Below, piece by piece: positions 14,202 to 22,500 of a DNA stretch of 22,639 nt (its first letter is position 1; each line of letters opens with the position of its first letter). The stretch is from the NCBI GenBank assembly GCA_049317725.1, contig JBMOHS010000046.1:1-22639 (forward strand), in the 5' to 3' direction. The notes below the pieces were generated by a model. It searched no databases, was not told the DNA's origin, and saw nothing but the letters and a program-made list of their open reading frames with translations. Both the position numbers and the translations under genes were made by a program. The stretch is from CAIOZW01 sp049317725 (GTDB lineage: Bacteria > Acidobacteriota > Blastocatellia > RBC074).

Positions 14202-14231
14202 TTGACAATCGTTCTTTGACAGTCGTATATT
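14202..14231 (+). promoter_or_regulatory. Promoter upstream of the tRNA genes
   Basis: TTGACA (14202-14207), an 18-nt spacer and TATATT (14226-14231), close to a sigma-70 consensus. A near-identical 11-mer, TTGACAATCGT then TTGACAGTCGT, is repeated with a 14-bp period across it. It would start about 190 nt before tRNA-Val. Confidence 0.65.
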
Positions 14232-14400
14232 CCCCCTTCTGCTTGAGCAGAGGAGCCTCTCTTGAGAGAACGTTCTTTTGATAATCCTGCTATACGTTTT
14301 CTGCCAGTTCTGGGTTGATGATCCCGAAAGGTGCGGGAATTGTCCTTGGTAATCAGTATTTGGCAGGAGATGACTTTCCGGGGATGGACTGCACGGGTGC

Positions 14401-14424
14401 GTACCAGAGCCTACTGCTCCGTAC
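14401..14424 (+). other. Hairpin immediately 5' of tRNA-Val
   Basis: GTAC-CA-GAGC, loop CTACT, GCTC-C-GTAC: two 4-bp stems with a small internal loop. It ends exactly one base before the predicted mature tRNA 5' end, so it could influence leader processing. Confidence 0.5.
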
Positions 14425-14497
14425 AGGCACGTACAGTCAATGGTAGACGACCACCCTTACAAGGTGGGGGTTGTGGGTTCGAGTCCCACCGTGCCTA
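14425..14497 (+). tRNA. tRNA-Val (UAC anticodon)
   Basis: Folds by eye into a cloverleaf: acceptor AGGCACG/CGTGCCT (7 pairs), anticodon stem CCACC/GGTGG with loop CTTACAA (anticodon UAC at 14458-14460), 5-nt variable loop, T stem GTGGG/CCCAC with loop TTCGAGT, and discriminator A. CCA is not encoded. The D arm is irregular: only GTC/GAC pairs well, shifted by one base, leaving an extra nucleotide between acceptor and D stem. The first pair is A-U rather than the usual G-C. Probably a real tRNA; the D arm lowers confidence. Confidence 0.8.
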
Positions 14498-14718
<221 letters not shown>

Positions 14719-14795
14719 TTCTCTACCTTCCCGTTCTCTCTGGTAGAAGCTCTGATTGAAACGAAACAGTTTCATCGAATGAATCGAATAGATTT

Positions 14796-14825
14796 GCCCT
14801 CCGGTTGGAGGGCTTTTTCTTTTTT
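14796..14825 (+). terminator. Intrinsic terminator after tRNA-Asp
   Basis: Perfect 7-bp stem GCCCTCC/GGAGGGC with loop GGTT, followed by TTTTTCTTTTTT. It closes the tRNA transcript about 78 bp after tRNA-Asp and lies only 33 bp before the moeA start. Confidence 0.93.
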
Positions 14826-14858
14826 GGTACCAGGGTCCAGTGGGAGAGGAGGGCGTGC

Positions 14859-16091
14859 ATGGCGGAGAAGATGGTCGGGGTGGAGGAGGCTCGATCGGTC
14901 ATTCTCGGCAGCTGCGTTCCACTTGCGCAAGAGTGGGTCGAGTTGCGAGCGGCGACAGGGCGCTATCTCGCCAAGGAGGTCCGCTCGGATCTGGATCTTC
15001 CGCCATTCGATCGCGCGCGGATGGATGGGTACGCCTTCCAAGCCGCTTCGGTTGCGGGGGCAGGGCCGGACCATCCGGTTCGGCTGCGGGAGATCGGGGT
15101 CGTGGCCGCAGGAGTGGAGTATGAAGGGCACGTTGGGCCGGGCGAAGCCGTCCGGGTCATGACGGGGGCGGTGGTGCCGGTGGGGGCTGACACGGTCGAA
15201 CGGATCGAGGTGATCCGGGTCGACGGGGAGAGCGTCGAGTTGGCCGAGCCGGTGCCGGTCGGACGCAACATTACGCCGCGCGGCTTGGAAGTCAAGGCCG
15301 GGGCTCGTGTCGTCGAGGCCGGGGAGCGAATCACGCCCGCCGTTGCCGCCGTGCTGGCCACCTTTGGACAATCCCGCCTTCTCACTTTCCGGAAACCCCG
15401 GGTGGCCATCTTTTCGACGGGCGATGAGCTGGTTCCGGTGGACGTCCTCCCGGGGCCTGGTCAGATCCGGGATTCCAACCGATTCGCACTGGCTGGGTAC
15501 CTCGAAGAGGCCGGGGCCGAAGTGGTAGTCGAGGAGATCCTTCCTGATCAGCTCGACCAGACCCGCGACGCCATCGGGCGAGCGATGGCCGTTGCCGATG
15601 TCGTCCTGCTCTCTGGCGGAGTCTCGATGGGCGATTACGATCTGGTCAAACCGGCGTTGCACGAGTTGGGCGTCGAGGTTCTCCTTGAGAAGGTCGCCAT
15701 GCACCCCGGGAAGCCGACGGTCTTTGCGCGCCACGGAGAGACGCTCTTCTTCGGCCTGCCAGGCAATCCCGTCTCGGTCGCCGTTGCCTTCTTCCTCTTT
15801 GTCCGGCCAGCCCTTCTCCGACTCCAGGGGGCGTTGGCGATCGACCTACCCCGCCTGACTGCATTCTGCACGCGGACCGTCAAGGGCGCTCCCCCCCGGC
15901 GCAGCCATCAACCGGGCACTCTGCGGATGGAGGCAGGCCGGGTCGAGGTCGAGCCGCTCTCCTGGAGCGGATCCGGCGACCTCGTCGGCTTCATGCGAGC
16001 TACCGCACTGCTGGTCGTTCCGGAAGATCAGTCGCTGGTCAAGGAAGGCGAGCTGGTCGAAGCGATTCTTCTGCCCTCCCTCCTCGCCTGA
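14859..16091 (+). CDS. moeA: Molybdopterin molybdenumtransferase MoeA
   Basis: Inserts molybdate into adenylylated molybdopterin, the last common step of molybdenum cofactor synthesis. The 410-residue protein has PPFDRARMDGYAF, RVMTGAVVPVGADTVER, the catalytic-domain segments FSTGDELV and LSGGVSMGDYDLVKP, then MHPGKPTVFAR and FGLPGNPVSVAVAFF, followed by the C-terminal small beta domain. Length and order are normal for the family. ATG 14859 follows GGAGG about 7 nt away; the frame is open to 14805 but that part overlaps the terminator. moaC follows 48 bp downstream and is probably co-transcribed. With a terminator 33 bp upstream, its own promoter must overlap the tRNA tail or terminator; a weak TTGAAA (14756-14761) is the only candidate I see. 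Confidence 0.95.
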   Translation: MAEKMVGVEEARSVILGSCVPLAQEWVELRAATGRYLAKEVRSDLDLPPFDRARMDGYAFQAASVAGAGPDHPVRLREIGVVAAGVEYEGHVGPGEAVRVMTGAVVPVGADTVERIEVIRVDGESVELAEPVPVGRNITPRGLEVKAGARVVEAGERITPAVAAVLATFGQSRLLTFRKPRVAIFSTGDELVPVDVLPGPGQIRDSNRFALAGYLEEAGAEVVVEEILPDQLDQTRDAIGRAMAVADVVLLSGGVSMGDYDLVKPALHELGVEVLLEKVAMHPGKPTVFARHGETLFFGLPGNPVSVAVAFFLFVRPALLRLQGALAIDLPRLTAFCTRTVKGAPPRRSHQPGTLRMEAGRVEVEPLSWSGSGDLVGFMRATALLVVPEDQSLVKEGELVEAILLPSLLA

Positions 16092-16139
16092 CATCGCGGG
16101 AGGGGAAGCCGCGATCGAGTTCACCTGAGAGGAGAGCCC

Positions 16140-16658
16140 ATGGAGAAGCCGATTGTCCCTGCACTGACGCACCTCGACGAGGAGGGCCGCGTCCAGATGG
16201 TTGATGTGGGAGAGAAAGCCGTCACTCAGCGGACCGCCGTCGCCCGTGGGGAGGTGAAGATGCGCCCAGAGACGATCGAGGCCATCCGCGCCCGACGCAC
16301 TCCCAAAGGGGATCCCCTCGAAACGGCTCGTCTGGCCGGCATCATGGCCGCCAAGCGGACCGCCGAGCTGATCCCCCTCTGCCACTCCCTTGCGCTGACC
16401 CATGTCGAGGTGACCGCGGAACTGGCCGAGGACCGCATCCTCCTCACCGCCACGGCCTCGACGTCCGCCCAGACCGGCGTCGAGATGGAGGCGCTGACCG
16501 CCGTCACTCTCGCTGCCCTGACGATTTACGATATGTGCAAGGCCTTGGATCGCACCATGGTTCTCGGGGCGATCCGTCTGGTTCGCAAGTCCGGGGGCCG
16601 CTCGGGCCTCTGGGAGTTCGATCCCCTCGCCGGGCCGGATGTCCCTGTCGCAGACTAG
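16140..16658 (+). CDS. moaC: Cyclic pyranopterin monophosphate synthase MoaC
   Basis: Converts the MoaA product to cyclic pyranopterin monophosphate in the first stage of molybdenum cofactor synthesis. The 172-residue protein matches the family throughout: MVDVGEKAVTQRTAVARG, LIPLCHSLALTHV, the GVEMEALTAVTLAALTIYDM segment, CKALDR and KSGGRSG. ATG 16140 has AGAGGAGAG immediately upstream. It follows moeA in the same direction, making a two-gene cofactor operon; other moa genes are not in the window. The last 4 bp overlap the convergent small gene. Confidence 0.96.
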   Translation: MEKPIVPALTHLDEEGRVQMVDVGEKAVTQRTAVARGEVKMRPETIEAIRARRTPKGDPLETARLAGIMAAKRTAELIPLCHSLALTHVEVTAELAEDRILLTATASTSAQTGVEMEALTAVTLAALTIYDMCKALDRTMVLGAIRLVRKSGGRSGLWEFDPLAGPDVPVAD

Positions 16659-16924
16659 CGGTTGGGCAGCTTGAGCGTCTCGAGGACGATCTCGAGGGAA
16701 CGTGCGGCAATGTCGCGCGTCCGCTCACTCCAGCCCATCTGCTCCCGGTTCTGCTCATAGTCGCGGCGCACACGCTCGCGCAGCCGCTCGATGAACTCTT
16801 CCGGATTGGGTGACTTCTCGATGGCGAAGTCGAGTTCGCGATAGGCGTTGTGAAGGGTGATCAGCCAATCGGAGGCGTGGTATTCGGGGCTTCCCGGTTC
16901 AGAGGTAAATTTGGCAGTCGGCAT
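16655..16924 (-). CDS. Small charged helical protein of unknown function
   Basis: An 89-residue protein I do not recognise. It is hydrophilic and probably helical from residue 18 on (DWLITLHNAYRELDFAIEK, then EEFIERLRERVRRDYEQ), with no signal peptide or membrane segment and no cysteines. ATG 16924 has AGGGAG about 10 nt upstream, inside the end of the preceding M20 gene, whose stop is only 6 bp away, so the two are very likely co-transcribed. Codon use and composition match the neighbours, supporting a real gene. The 3' end overlaps moaC by 4 bp. Confidence 0.75.
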   Translation of the reverse strand: MPTAKFTSEPGSPEYHASDWLITLHNAYRELDFAIEKSPNPEEFIERLRERVRRDYEQNREQMGWSERTRDIAARSLEIVLETLKLPNR

Positions 16925-16930
16925 CGGTCA

Positions 16931-17965
16931 TTACTCCCTGGCTCTCCGCAGCAGAAGGCGCGCCATCTGCGCGTAGGTCGCCACTGCAGCGAGCAGATCA
17001 GATTTGTAGATGAATTCGTGACGGGTATGGGCGTGGTGAATCGATCCCGGTCCAAAGAGGAGCGGGGTCCCCCACGCCGTCAAGCAAGGAATGTCGGTTC
17101 CAAAGCGAACCACCTGGGTTGGCAGATGGTCCAGTTCCGGGACGATCTCGGTCGAGACAGGCGGGATCGAGAATCCTCGCTGCACGGCGACGCGGCTCCC
17201 CACTAGCGCTGAGATCTCCTCGAAGAGCAGATCGGGCGAATCGACCGTCCGGAACATCACTTCGCTGCGCGCATGGTCGGGCACGACGTTGGGTTTGCGT
17301 CCTCCGCTGAGCGTCCCGATGTTGCACGTCGTCGCCCCCAGTCGTGGATCGACCGGCCAGTCGTGGCGGCGGAGATCGGCCAAGACATCGAGCAGCTTCT
17401 CGATCGCGGACTCCCCCAGCTCGGGATAGGCCGAATGGGCCGTTCGCCCCTCGGCCTCGAGCACGATGCGCAGCGCCCCCTTGGTGGCAATCGCCTGCGC
17501 ACTTTCGGTCGGCTCTCCGTTGATCAGATAGCGATTCCGGTTGGGGAGCCGGTTGGCTTGGCGCGCCCCATCACTCCCGTCCTCTTCCCCGACGACGAAG
17601 AGAAGCCCAATGTCGCGGACACCCTCCGCCTGTAACTGTCGCGCAGCGAAGACCTGGGCGGCGATGATCCCTTTCGCATCGCAGGCTCCCCGCCCATAGA
17701 TCTTCTCCTCGTCTTCCCGGAAGGGAAGGTACGGCGGGACCGTGTCGTAATGAGAAGAGAAGGTGACGAGAGGGTCTCCCAGGCGGGCGAAGATGTTGAT
17801 CCGATCTTCTGTGACTGGCTGGGTCTCCACCGTGAAGCCAGCGTCCGAGAGATAGTCGCGCAGCCAGCGGCCCGCCGCCCCTTCCTGCCAAGTGGTCGAA
17901 TCGATCTCCATCAATTGGCGCGTGAAGTCGAAGATCTCCATCTGTTCGGTTCGCTTCTCTCCCAT
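16931..17965 (-). CDS. dapE: M20-family deacylase, probable succinyl-diaminopimelate desuccinylase
   Basis: Metal-dependent amidohydrolase of the ArgE/DapE/M20 family, 344 residues. Metal and catalytic motifs are SSHYDTVPP (H72, D74), YGRGACDAKG (D96), the GEEDGSDGAR glutamates (E127/E128), a NGEPT segment, and a C-terminal histidine region GSIHHAHTRHEF. The middle section TAHSAYPELGESAIEKL is the dimerisation-domain histidine motif. The family includes acetylornithine deacetylase and peptidases; dapD just upstream on the same strand makes N-succinyl-diaminopimelate the best substrate guess. The start is taken at ATG 17965; a TTG at 17968 and an internal ATG (MEIFDF) are alternatives, and none has a strong Shine-Dalgarno. 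A promoter of its own is visible in the 90-bp gap after dapD. Confidence 0.82.
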   Translation of the reverse strand: MGEKRTEQMEIFDFTRQLMEIDSTTWQEGAAGRWLRDYLSDAGFTVETQPVTEDRINIFARLGDPLVTFSSHYDTVPPYLPFREDEEKIYGRGACDAKGIIAAQVFAARQLQAEGVRDIGLLFVVGEEDGSDGARQANRLPNRNRYLINGEPTESAQAIATKGALRIVLEAEGRTAHSAYPELGESAIEKLLDVLADLRRHDWPVDPRLGATTCNIGTLSGGRKPNVVPDHARSEVMFRTVDSPDLLFEEISALVGSRVAVQRGFSIPPVSTEIVPELDHLPTQVVRFGTDIPCLTAWGTPLLFGPGSIHHAHTRHEFIYKSDLLAAVATYAQMARLLLRRARE

Positions 17966-18003
17966 CAAACGATCTCGTAAAAGGGGGGTAAAAACAAAGA
18001 TTG

Positions 18004-18032
18004 ATTATACGTCTCGACCGAAGGCCCGGCAA
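18004..18032 (-). promoter_or_regulatory. Candidate promoter for the M20 gene
   Basis: On the minus strand TTGCCG (complement of 18027-18032), 17-nt spacer, TATAAT (complement of 18004-18009). The -10 is a perfect consensus and the -35 matches at four of six. It lies about 40 bp before the start codon. Confidence 0.6.
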
Positions 18033-18057
18033 ATCGCCGACCGGGAAGGCGACGTTC

Positions 18058-18948
18058 TCAGCGAAGGAACTCTTCCAGTTGGACCGAAGCGTCCGTCTTC
18101 TCATCACGGTATTTGACGATGATTGGAGCATAGATCGAGAGGCCCATCTCACGGCCAGGGCTGGAGCTGATCTGTCGGCTCCCTGGGACGACGACGGCCC
18201 CAGACGGCACCTCCAGGGGCCGTCTCTCCTCGCGACGGTAGACAGTCCCACGGACTGCGTCATAGATCGGCGTCGCCCCGGTGAGGGTCACCCCGGCGGC
18301 GATGACCGCCCGCTCGCGGACGATCGTCCCCTCGTAGACCCCGCAATTTCCGCCGATGAGCACGTCGTCCTCGATGATCACCGGCAAGGCCCCCACCGGC
18401 TCGAGCACGCCTCCAATCTGGGCTGCCGCGCTGATGTGGCAGCGCTTTCCAACTTGGGCGCACGATCCAATCAGCGCGTGCGAGTCGATCATCGTTCCTT
18501 CTCCGACAAAGCTCCCCGTGTTCAAAAACGCAGGTGGCATGATCGTGACACCCCGCTCGACGCAGACGCCATCCCGGATCGAAGTCCCCCCAGGGACGAC
18601 CCGTACTCCATCGGCCAGCGTCAGGGAGCGTGTCGGGTAGGTCTCTTTGTCAAAGTAGCGAAACCGCTCACTGAGCGAGCAGTCGACGACCTCTCCCAAG
18701 CGGAATCCCAGAAGGATTCCCCGCTTGACCCAAGAGTGGACTTCCCAATCCCCGTTCTCTCCCCGCGTTGCCGCCCGGATCCGGCCCGTGTTCAATTCGG
18801 CTTTGAAGGACGAGAAGAGTTCGCGAGCCTGTCGTCGCTCTGACTCCGACAGTGCCTCTCCACCCATCAACCTTGTCCAGACCTTCTCGATCTGGACATT
18901 CAATTCGGAGACTTGCACTCCCGTTCGTTCCCCTGGCACTCCACTCAC
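18058..18948 (-). CDS. dapD: Tetrahydrodipicolinate N-succinyltransferase
   Basis: Transfers succinyl from succinyl-CoA to tetrahydrodipicolinate in the succinylase route to meso-diaminopimelate and lysine, needed for peptidoglycan. The 296-residue protein has the N-terminal helical domain and a left-handed beta-helix of hexapeptide repeats through the centre (GTSIRDGVCVERGVTIMPP, MIDSHALIGSCAQVGK, IIEDDVLIGGNCGVYEGTIV). The family's GGVLEPVGALPVIIED is conserved. The start is a GTG at 18948 with GAGGAG about 7 nt upstream. The M20 gene follows in the same direction after about 90 bp. It diverges from the TonB-dependent receptor across a long intergenic region. Confidence 0.95.
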   Translation of the reverse strand: MSGVPGERTGVQVSELNVQIEKVWTRLMGGEALSESERRQARELFSSFKAELNTGRIRAATRGENGDWEVHSWVKRGILLGFRLGEVVDCSLSERFRYFDKETYPTRSLTLADGVRVVPGGTSIRDGVCVERGVTIMPPAFLNTGSFVGEGTMIDSHALIGSCAQVGKRCHISAAAQIGGVLEPVGALPVIIEDDVLIGGNCGVYEGTIVRERAVIAAGVTLTGATPIYDAVRGTVYRREERRPLEVPSGAVVVPGSRQISSSPGREMGLSIYAPIIVKYRDEKTDASVQLEEFLR

Positions 18949-19037
18949 ACCTGCTCCTCCTCATCCCGGATCGATTCTCCCCAGCCAGCGATGGAGATGC
19001 GAGGGCTCCCTCCTCTCTTCGCTCAGCAAGTAGTAGA

Positions 19038-19066
19038 GGAGTACACTTCTCCGCTTCTTTCGTCAA
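19038..19066 (-). promoter_or_regulatory. Candidate dapD promoter
   Basis: Minus strand TTGACG (complement of 19061-19066), 17-nt spacer, TACTCC (complement of 19038-19043). The -35 is good and the -10 weak. Confidence 0.35.
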
Positions 19067-19092
19067 CTCAGTCGCTCCTCTCCCATCTTCCC

Positions 19093-19121
19093 TTGACAGG
19101 CAAGCGGTAGATTCCCATAAT
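19093..19121 (+). promoter_or_regulatory. Sigma-70-like promoter facing the TonB receptor
   Basis: TTGACA (19093-19098), 17-nt spacer, CATAAT (19116-19121): a near-consensus match. Transcription would start near 19128, about 450 nt before the receptor start codon, which implies either a long leader or a separate small RNA. Confidence 0.6.
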
Positions 19122-19170
19122 CCCGGATAGCCAACATTGAAAAGGTCCGATCTGTTCTGAGTTTTTGATC

Positions 19171-19464
19171 CCTCACTGGTGAGGTTGACTGTGAAGGGGA
19201 GTGTCGGGGCAATGGCTCGCCCGGAGAAGCGGTATCCGTATCCTTTCTCCTTTCAGGGCGAATCGCCACCAGGCAGGAACAGAGAGTCCCAAAAATGCGC
19301 AGATCCAACCCCATTGGATCGAAGCTCCTCGCGCGAAGATAGTCGTATAGTTGGCATCTAGCTGGGAAGAAATAATTCAGGGTACTAGGTCACCTGCCGA
19401 ACTCTTAAGATGGCGGGCTCATTGCCTGTCTATTCTAAGGGAGGTGCCGGAGGGTGTTCCGGTA
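19171..19464 (+). other. Series of hairpins in the receptor leader
   Basis: Four inverted repeats: CCTCAC/GTGAGG (19171-19184); a long hairpin at 19214-19267 with arms GGC, TCGCCC, GGAGAA pairing with TTCTCC, GGGCGA, GCC; GATCCAA/TTGGATC with loop CCCCA (19302-19320); and CCGGA/TCCGG extended by two pairs (19445-19464). I recognise no known riboswitch class; in particular no cobalamin box is apparent. Confidence 0.5.
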
Positions 19465-19579
19465 TTTCCCAGGGTTGATGCAGTATGCGACGGGCCCCTT
19501 CTCTAAAATAAAGCCTATCGCCAAACTTCACATCTACCAGGCATTCAGAATCGAATGCCGTTGAGGAAGGTCAAAATCT

Positions 19580-22500
19580 ATGATGAGAAAGCAGATGTTT
19601 CTGCTTGCGCACCGGGCGACCTGGGGCATGTTAGCATTGATGATGCTGGCATTCTCCATTCCCGCGATGGCGCAATCGGACAATTCGCAGATCTCCGGAT
19701 TCGTCCGGGATCAGGCCGGAGCCGTCGTGGCTGGTGCCAAAGTGACGGTTCGCAGTGAAACCAAGGTCATCGAGCGGTCGGCGGTCACCAACGCCGATGG
19801 CTACTTCATTGTTGCCAACCTTCCCCCCGACATCTACTCGGTGACGGTGGAGCAGGCCGGATTCCGCCAGTTCAAGGAGACGGGGCGCAAGCTCGATCCG
19901 AACATCCCAGCGAGCCTCGAAGTGAGCCTCCAGACCGGAGAGATCTCCGAGACCGTTTCGGTGGTCGCGTCAGCGAGTGCGGTGCAGAGTGAGTCCTCGA
20001 CCGTCGGTCGGCTCATCGAAGGAAAGCAGATCGAGGCGCTTCAGCTCAATGGTCGCAACCCGCTCTTCCTCGCGCTGCTCAAGCCCGGGGTCAGCGGCGG
20101 CGCGCTCGGCGGCTTCAGCTTCGGTCTCTCCTCGGGCGGCTTCAACATCAACGGATCCCGTTCGCAGGACAACCTGATCACCTTCGACGGCGCGGTTGGA
20201 ATCCGGACCCGCTCAAACGGAACGAGCATCGGCGTCGCCGACCTCGACTCGACCCAGGAGATCCAGGTCCTGACGGCCAACTACAACGCCGAGTACGGCC
20301 GCTCGTCGGGCGGACAGATCCGCATCGTCACCCGCAGCGGAGGCCAGCAGTTCCACGGCACCTTCTACGAGTACCTGCGCAACTCAGCCCTCAACGCCAA
20401 CAGCTGGGGGCGGAATGCCGCCACGCCGGCCAACCAGCCCTGTACCGATGACCGCTTCAGGGCGGCCAACCACTGCCGTCCGGAGCCCTTCCGGTACAAC
20501 CAGTTCGGCTACAACCTCAGCGGGCCAGTGATTGTTCCTGGCACCAACTTCAACAAGGACCGCAACAAGCTCTTCTGGTTGTTCGGTCAGGAGTGGGTCA
20601 AGTTCCGCCGCGAGCAGACGACGATTATTCGCGTTCCAACGCTCCGGATGCGCCAGGGGGACTTCAGCGAACTCTTCCCGGGCGGCCCGAACTATCTGGC
20701 ACAGCTTCAGGTCCCGATGTTCATGCGCGATCCGCTCAAGACCGGGGCGTGTAACTCTACCGATCAGTCGGCGTGCTTCAACGATGGCGGCGTCGTCAAC
20801 AGGATTCCGGCCAACCGCCTCAGCCGCAACGGGCTGGCGCTGATGCGTGCCCTTCCCGAGCCGATTCCCGGCTTCTTCGGTCCCGGTGGACAGAACTACT
20901 TCCAGTCCCGGCCAGCTCCGCAGGATCAGTTGAAGAGCACCATCTCGGTCGACTTCTATCCTAAGGAGAATCACCAGTTCCGCTTCCGCATCAACCTCTA
21001 TGAGGGAACCTTCGCGGACGCGTTCCGCGGTGGGACGGACCGTGCCCCGGCGACGCTCGATCGTCCGAACCAGACGGCGAGCATCAACTGGGTCTGGACC
21101 CTCTCCCCGACCTGGGTGGCGGAGACGCTCATCGCCGGCAGTCGCGATCAGGTCTTCATCGTCGTCCAGACGGAAGGTGATCGCTATCGCCGGAGCAACT
21201 ACGGGATCAACTATCCCTACATCTTCCAGGAGAAGGAGATCTTCGACAAGATCCCGACCGTCCAGTGGGATGCCTTCAATGGCCTTGACGGCGGTCCCTA
21301 TCCAGCCCAGTCGACTGGTCCGATCTACCAGATCAACCAGAACTGGACCAACATCCGCGGTGCCCACACAATCAAGTTCGGTGGATACTTCGAGCGTTCA
21401 GGCCAGAACGACTTCGACCAGATCAACGTCGCGGGCGTCCCCGGCGGCACCAACAACCAGAATGGTCGATTCGTCTTCGCGAATTCGACTCCCAATGGAA
21501 CGGGCTTCGCGATCGGTAACGCCGCAATCGGTCTCTTCGATACCTACGCCGAGCTGGGCAGCCGCTCCTTCACCCCCTATCGTGGGCACATGATCGAGTG
21601 GTTCGTGCAGGACTCCTGGAAGGCGACGCGCAAGCTGCGCCTTGAGGCGGGGGTTCGCCACAGCATCATCCAGCCCTACTACAGCCTCTGGCGCAACATG
21701 GTGGTCTTCGATCCGAAGTACTACGATCGGAACCTCCCGTTGCAACAGGATCCGCGGACGGGGAACATCACTGGCGGCAGCCTCGCGGCGCGCTTCAACG
21801 GGCTGGTCATCCCGGGAGATGGTTGGCCGTCATCGGCAGGGGGGCGCATTCCGATCGCCTCCAGCGGCGAATATAACTTCATGTTCCGAGGGGAGCCGAA
21901 GGAGTACTCGACGATCCACGTCGGGAAGACCTTCCAGCCCCGCTTCGGATTCGCCTACGGCATCAACGACAAGACGGTCATCCGTGGCGGCGCGGGCCGT
22001 TTCCTGACCCGCCTTGGAGTGAGCGACTCGGTCTTCCTCGGTGGAAATCCGCCGCTCCAGCCCTCGGTTTCGGTGAGCTTCGGCAACGTCGACAACCCGG
22101 GCGGCGCCACGGGAGTCAACTTCCCGCTGACGATCACCACCCAGGACCGCAACTTCCGCGCACCGGAAGCCTGGACCTGGAACCTCACCTTTGAGCGTGA
22201 GATCGGGTTCAATACCACGGTCGAGCTCTCGTATGTCGGTCGCCGCGGCCTCTTTGGTCAGCGCGAGGCCAACATCAACCAGCTGCAGGTCGGGGAGCGT
22301 TTCCGGACGCAGAACGCCGGGATCAACGTCGACGCCCTCCGTCCGTATCGGGGCTTCGCGGTGATCCGGTCGACCGGCAACGAAGCCAACTCGATGTACA
22401 ACAGCTTCCAGGCGAGCGTCAATCGCCGCTTCGCGCAGGGGCTGAGCTTCGGGATGGCCTACACCCTCTCGAAGGTCTACGACGACGGCTCAGGGCAGCG

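Larger units (their letters stand above)
14041..14424. other. Gene-free region between VWFA gene and tRNA-Val
   Basis: No coding region supported. It holds the tRNA promoter (14202-14231), a perfect 10-bp palindrome AGAACGTTCT (14267-14276), a GCAC/GTGC inverted repeat (14391-14400) and a hairpin abutting the tRNA (14401-14424). Confidence 0.6.
18949..19579. other. Long divergent intergenic region, dapD / TonB receptor
   Basis: About 630 bp with no supported coding region. It holds a candidate dapD promoter near 19038-19066 and, reading right, a good promoter followed by some 450 bp of leader with several hairpins, listed separately. The short frames in it lack ribosome sites and family resemblance. 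Confidence 0.6.

Noticed and set aside
14267..14276. Palindrome AGAACGTTCT as a LexA-type SOS box
   Set aside because: The half-sites touch without the 4-nt spacing of GAAC-N4-GTTC boxes, and no SOS gene is adjacent.
19555..19758. 67-codon frame starting just before the receptor
   Set aside because: Overlaps the receptor gene in another frame; the receptor frame has the ribosome site, signal peptide and domain match.
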